DNA of 9,075 nucleotides from JBEVEP01 sp040512755. Its GTDB lineage: Bacteria > Pseudomonadota > Alphaproteobacteria > Rhizobiales > Rhizobiaceae. Of this stretch, positions 6,750 through 9,075 are shown piece after piece. Both the position numbers and the translations under genes were made by a program. The notes under the pieces were generated by a model. The model had not been told where the DNA came from. It did no database searches and saw only the letters and a list, made by a program, of their open reading frames with translations. Every line of letters begins with the position of its first letter. Position 1 is the stretch's first letter. The DNA is taken from contig JBEVEP010000060.1 of NCBI GenBank assembly GCA_040512755.1, positions 1-9,075 of the forward strand. Direction: 5' to 3'.

Positions 6750-6857
6750 GCGCATCGGACCGAAAAGTGCGACGCGGTTTTCGGATCAATCCGATGCGCA
6801 AACAAGGGCTTGAGCAATTCCAGGAAAAGTGGGAACCGGTTTTCCGTCCTGAATTTC
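6750..6857. repeat. Rhizobial-type double-hairpin intergenic palindrome
   Basis: Two related stem-loops lie in tandem. The first has arms GCGCATCGGA (6750-6759) and TCCGATGCGC (6790-6799), with an inner stem CCGAAAA/TTTTCGG (6760-6766, 6778-6784). The second has AATTC/GAATT (6816-6820, 6851-6855) enclosing GGAAAA/TTTTCC (6823-6828, 6840-6845). Both loops share GAAAAGTG...CGGTTTTC with only three mismatches over 21 nt and a 62-bp offset. This is the form of a palindromic repeat I recognise from intergenic regions of many Rhizobiales genomes. Copies elsewhere in this genome cannot be checked here. Confidence 0.65.
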
Positions 6858-6893
6858 GTACCGATGGCTCCTACTTTTGACCCGTCTGCTCGA

Positions 6894-7143
6894 CCCCCTC
6901 ACCTGCCTGCCGGCGCCCGGCCCTTCGCTATGGCTTCGGGCGTTCGTCGTTCGAAAAGCCAAATCGTTGGCTTTTCGTCGCCTCCGGCGCCCCCTCCTCA
7001 CCCCCGCAAGCGGGTAGAGGAGCGCTGGCTGTACCGGCAGCGCTGAAATTTGCAGCGTTGGCGATTGGCGAAATCCGCGATGAGGGCGTCTCTTCTCCCC
7101 GTTCTATGGGGAGAAGTGCCCAGCAGGGCGATGGGGGGCGGCA
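6894..7143. repeat. RIME-like mosaic intergenic element with imperfect inverted ends
   Basis: About 250 bp of non-coding DNA between the palindrome and the deaminase gene. The left end reads CCCCCTCACCTGCCTGCCGG; the right end (7118-7138), read on the other strand, begins CCCCCC and carries a related CCTGCTGG, so the ends are imperfect inverted repeats. Inside are two perfect hairpins: CGAAAAGCCAA/TTGGCTTTTCG (6952-6962, 6967-6977, loop ATCG) and CTTCTCCCC/GGGGAGAAG (7092-7100, 7108-7116, 7-nt loop). The CTTCTCCCC...GGGGAGAAG module followed by GGCGATGGGGGGCGGC is typical of rhizobial intergenic mosaic elements. Exact family membership is inferred. The second hairpin could also end transcription from the deaminase operon. 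Confidence 0.5.
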
Positions 7144-7190
7144 CAATCGGTCAAAAAATGACGGGCACTGGTACATAACACTGAACCGCT

Positions 7191-8477
7191 CTAGCCGCGC
7201 TGTATCTCATGCCGGCGACTGACCGTCTTCGGTCGGCCGTCAATGGAGAGCTTCGTCTCCCGCCGGTCACGCTCAGCCACGACCCTGCCACGCGCAATCA
7301 CACAGAGGCGCTCGGCACGAAGGCGGATCGCCTCGACCGGATTGCCGGCATCGAGCACGACAAGGCTCGCCGCCTTGCCGACTTCGAGGCCGAGATGGTC
7401 GAGCCCCATGATTTCCGCATTGGTCTTCGTCACCATATCGAAGCATGTTCGCATGTCATTAGGGTTCGACATCTGCGCCACATGCAGCCCCATGAAAGCG
7501 ACGTCCAACATGTCGGCCGTGCCCAGCGAGTACCAGGGATCGAGCACGCAATCCTGCCCCCAGCCGACACGGATCCCGTAGCGCAGCATTTCGGGCACGC
7601 GGGTCAGCCCGCGCCGCTTCGGATAGGTGTCGTGGCGGCCCTGAAGCATGATGTTGATGAGCGGGTTGGGGATCGCGGAAACCTCCGCCTCCGCCATCAG
7701 CGGCAAAAGCTTGGAGACATAGTAATTGTCCATCGAATGCATGGAGGTCAGATGAGAACCGGCCACCCTGCCCCGCAGCCCCAGCCGCTGCGTTTCATAG
7801 GCAAGCTGCTCGATGTGCCGCGACAGCGGATCGTCCGTCTCATCGCAATGCATGTCGACCATCAGGCCGCGATCAGCAGCGATCTCGCACAGCTCCGTGA
7901 CGGAGCGCGTGCCGTCAGCCATGGTGCGCTCGAAATGCGGGATGCCGCCGACGATGTCGACACCCTTGTCCAGCGCGCGAAGCGTGTTTTCCCGCGCCGC
8001 AGCATTTCGGTAGAAGCCGTCCTGCGGAAAGGCGACCAGTTGCAAGTCGATATAGGGCGCGACTGTCTTTTTCACGTCGAGAAGCGCATCCACCGCCAGC
8101 AGCCGGTCGTCGCAGGTATCGACATGCGTGCGAATGGCGAGCAGGCCCATCGAGACAGCCCAGTCGCAATAGGCCAGCGCGCGGTCCCGCACCGCCTCGT
8201 AGGTCAGCAGCGGCTTCAACTCGCCCCACAGCGCGATACCCTCGAGCAACGTGCCCGACGCATTGATGCGGGGGAGGCCATAGGACAGCGTGGCGTCCAT
8301 ATGAAAATGCGGATCGACAAAGGGCGGGGAGACGAGATTGCCTGTCGCATCGACGACCGTGCGCGCCTCGGCGGTGAGCTTCGGGGCGATCGCTGTGATC
8401 GTGCCGCCGCTGATGCCGATATCGGCGGCCTTGCCGTCCGGCAGCGTGCCGCCCTTGACGATGATGTCGAAGCTCAT
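7191..8477 (-). CDS. Cytosine-deaminase-family amidohydrolase, possibly 5-methylcytosine deaminase
   Basis: A 428-residue metal-dependent amidohydrolase clearly related along its length to E. coli CodA. Metal and catalytic residues are in place: H57 and H59 (FVDPHFH), Q152 (FPQDG), H210 and E213 (HCDETDD), H242 (SHLTSMHS) and D309. The segment NPLINIMLQGRHDTYPKRRGLTR is CodA-like. Two active-site neighbours differ: CodA has GHDD around Asp313/Asp314, whereas this protein has GQDC, so Asp314 is Cys310. Loss of Asp314 is the published mark of CodA relatives that deaminate 5-methylcytosine to thymine. Expected reaction: hydrolytic deamination of a cytosine-type base in the cytoplasm. The start overlaps the stop of the upstream permease gene (ATGA) and has an AGGTGA-type ribosome site, so uptake and deamination are probably co-expressed. 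The family is certain; the exact substrate is inferred. Confidence 0.88.
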   Translation of the reverse strand: MSFDIIVKGGTLPDGKAADIGISGGTITAIAPKLTAEARTVVDATGNLVSPPFVDPHFHMDATLSYGLPRINASGTLLEGIALWGELKPLLTYEAVRDRALAYCDWAVSMGLLAIRTHVDTCDDRLLAVDALLDVKKTVAPYIDLQLVAFPQDGFYRNAAARENTLRALDKGVDIVGGIPHFERTMADGTRSVTELCEIAADRGLMVDMHCDETDDPLSRHIEQLAYETQRLGLRGRVAGSHLTSMHSMDNYYVSKLLPLMAEAEVSAIPNPLINIMLQGRHDTYPKRRGLTRVPEMLRYGIRVGWGQDCVLDPWYSLGTADMLDVAFMGLHVAQMSNPNDMRTCFDMVTKTNAEIMGLDHLGLEVGKAASLVVLDAGNPVEAIRLRAERLCVIARGRVVAERDRRETKLSIDGRPKTVSRRHEIQRG

Positions 8478-9075
8478 CTTTCACCTTTCTGATACGAGAT
8501 CATCAGCGCCTTGGGATATGTGGCGCGGCGCGCGACGAGGATCAGCGCCAGAATGGACAGCGCATAGGGCATCATCAGGAAAACCTGATAGGGAACGACA
8601 CCGCCGGAAAGCTGCTGCAGACGGATCTGATAGGCGTCGAATGCGGCAAACAGGATCGCGCCGAGCAGCGCCTTGCCGGGACGCCACGAGCCGAACACCA
8701 CCAGCGCTATGCAGATCCAGCCGCGGCCATTGATCATTCCGAAGAAAAACGAGTTGAAGGCGGAAAGCGTCAGGAACGCCCCGCCGACCGCCATCAGCGC
8801 GCTGCCGGCAACGACCGCGCCCATGCGGATCGCGGTGACGCTGATGCCTTGCGCCTCGACAGCGGAAGGGTTCTCGCCGGCCGCCCGCATCGCAAGCCCG
8901 AGCGGCGTGCGGTAGAGCACCCAGGCGACGACCGCGACAGCAGCGAAAGCCAGATAGGTGAGCGGCGTCTGGCTGAACAGCGCCGGACCAACGACCGGCA
9001 GGTCTGAAAGGCCGGGAATATTGAGAGGCTGGAACGGTGTGATCTTGGGCGGGGACGTGACTTCGGGGAGCGCCA
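8474..9075 (-). CDS. ABC transporter permease, BMP/simple-sugar type (partial)
   Basis: The reading frame is open without a stop from 8474 to the right edge of the window, giving about 200 residues of the C-terminal part; the N-terminus lies outside. A GTG at 8918-8920 is internal, not the start: upstream residues continue as TPLTYLAFAAVAVVAWVLYRTPLG. The segment YRTPLGLAMRAAGENPSAVEAQGI is the signature cytoplasmic loop of BPD_transp_2 permeases of the BMP-lipoprotein/nucleoside type. It is followed by hydrophobic helices, including MINGRGWICIALVVFGSWRPG, a loop-helix conserved in this family. It would form half of the membrane channel of an importer whose binding protein, ATPase and partner permease should lie further right. 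The coupled deaminase gene suggests a nucleobase or nucleoside substrate. Confidence 0.88.
   Translation of the reverse strand, partial: ALPEVTSPPKITPFQPLNIPGLSDLPVVGPALFSQTPLTYLAFAAVAVVAWVLYRTPLGLAMRAAGENPSAVEAQGISVTAIRMGAVVAGSALMAVGGAFLTLSAFNSFFFGMINGRGWICIALVVFGSWRPGKALLGAILFAAFDAYQIRLQQLSGGVVPYQVFLMMPYALSILALILVARRATYPKALMISYQKGER

Noticed and set aside
6521..6880. Plus-strand open frame across the lipoprotein and palindrome
   Set aside because: Antisense to the lipoprotein and then running through a palindromic repeat; not protein-like.
6928..7176. Minus-strand open frame within the mosaic element
   Set aside because: Made of repeat modules with hairpins; the translation is Pro/Ala-rich and unlike any family.
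7209..8492. Plus-strand open frame of 427 codons opposite the deaminase gene
   Set aside because: It mirrors a clear CodA-type protein, has no recognisable domain, and is the kind of antisense frame GC-rich codon use leaves open.

Overview
The window looks like a chromosomal or large-replicon segment from a Rhizobiales (Hyphomicrobiales) alphaproteobacterium, perhaps Rhizobiaceae or a close family. The evidence is GC-rich coding sequence, protein families common in that order, an ABC-permease/cytosine-deaminase pair of a type frequent there, and intergenic palindromic repeats of the kind scattered through rhizobial genomes. This placement rests on pattern recognition, not on a search.

Left part (1-3811): a ParD-type antitoxin gene on the minus strand enters from the left edge. 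It is divergent from a two-gene plus-strand operon: a choline-kinase/aminoglycoside-phosphotransferase-fold kinase (483-1373) whose stop overlaps by ATGA the start of a large FAD oxidoreductase with C-terminal GcvT-type folate domains (1370-3811), of the dimethylglycine/sarcosine dehydrogenase superfamily. Together they suggest catabolism of an N-methylated, possibly phosphorylated amino compound, with one-carbon units passed to tetrahydrofolate.

Middle (3812-4707): a complete toxin-antitoxin pair, a Phd/YefM-type antitoxin and a PIN-domain VapC-type toxin, with its own promoter and an operator-like set of repeats. The toxin has Lys where the family normally has an active-site Glu. A perfect 10-bp hairpin follows the toxin gene.

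Middle right (4708-7190): a convergent minus-strand gene for an exported DUF1254/DUF1214 protein, a small minus-strand lipoprotein gene, and about 470 bp without a gene. That gap is filled by two repeat elements: a paired-hairpin rhizobial palindrome (6750-6857) and a mosaic element of about 250 bp with imperfect inverted ends (6894-7143).

Right part (7191-9075): a minus-strand operon of an ABC permease (BMP/simple-sugar type, cut by the window end) coupled by ATGA overlap to a cytosine-deaminase-family amidohydrolase. The deaminase carries Cys at the position of E. coli CodA Asp314. That change is known to mark 5-methylcytosine deaminases, so the operon may import and deaminate a modified pyrimidine.

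I see no CRISPR array, tRNA, rRNA, transposase or phage genes. The most checkable novelties are the substituted VapC catalytic residue, the altered CodA specificity residue, and the unknown substrate of the coupled kinase/demethylase pair. Nothing here clearly amounts to a new multi-gene system.
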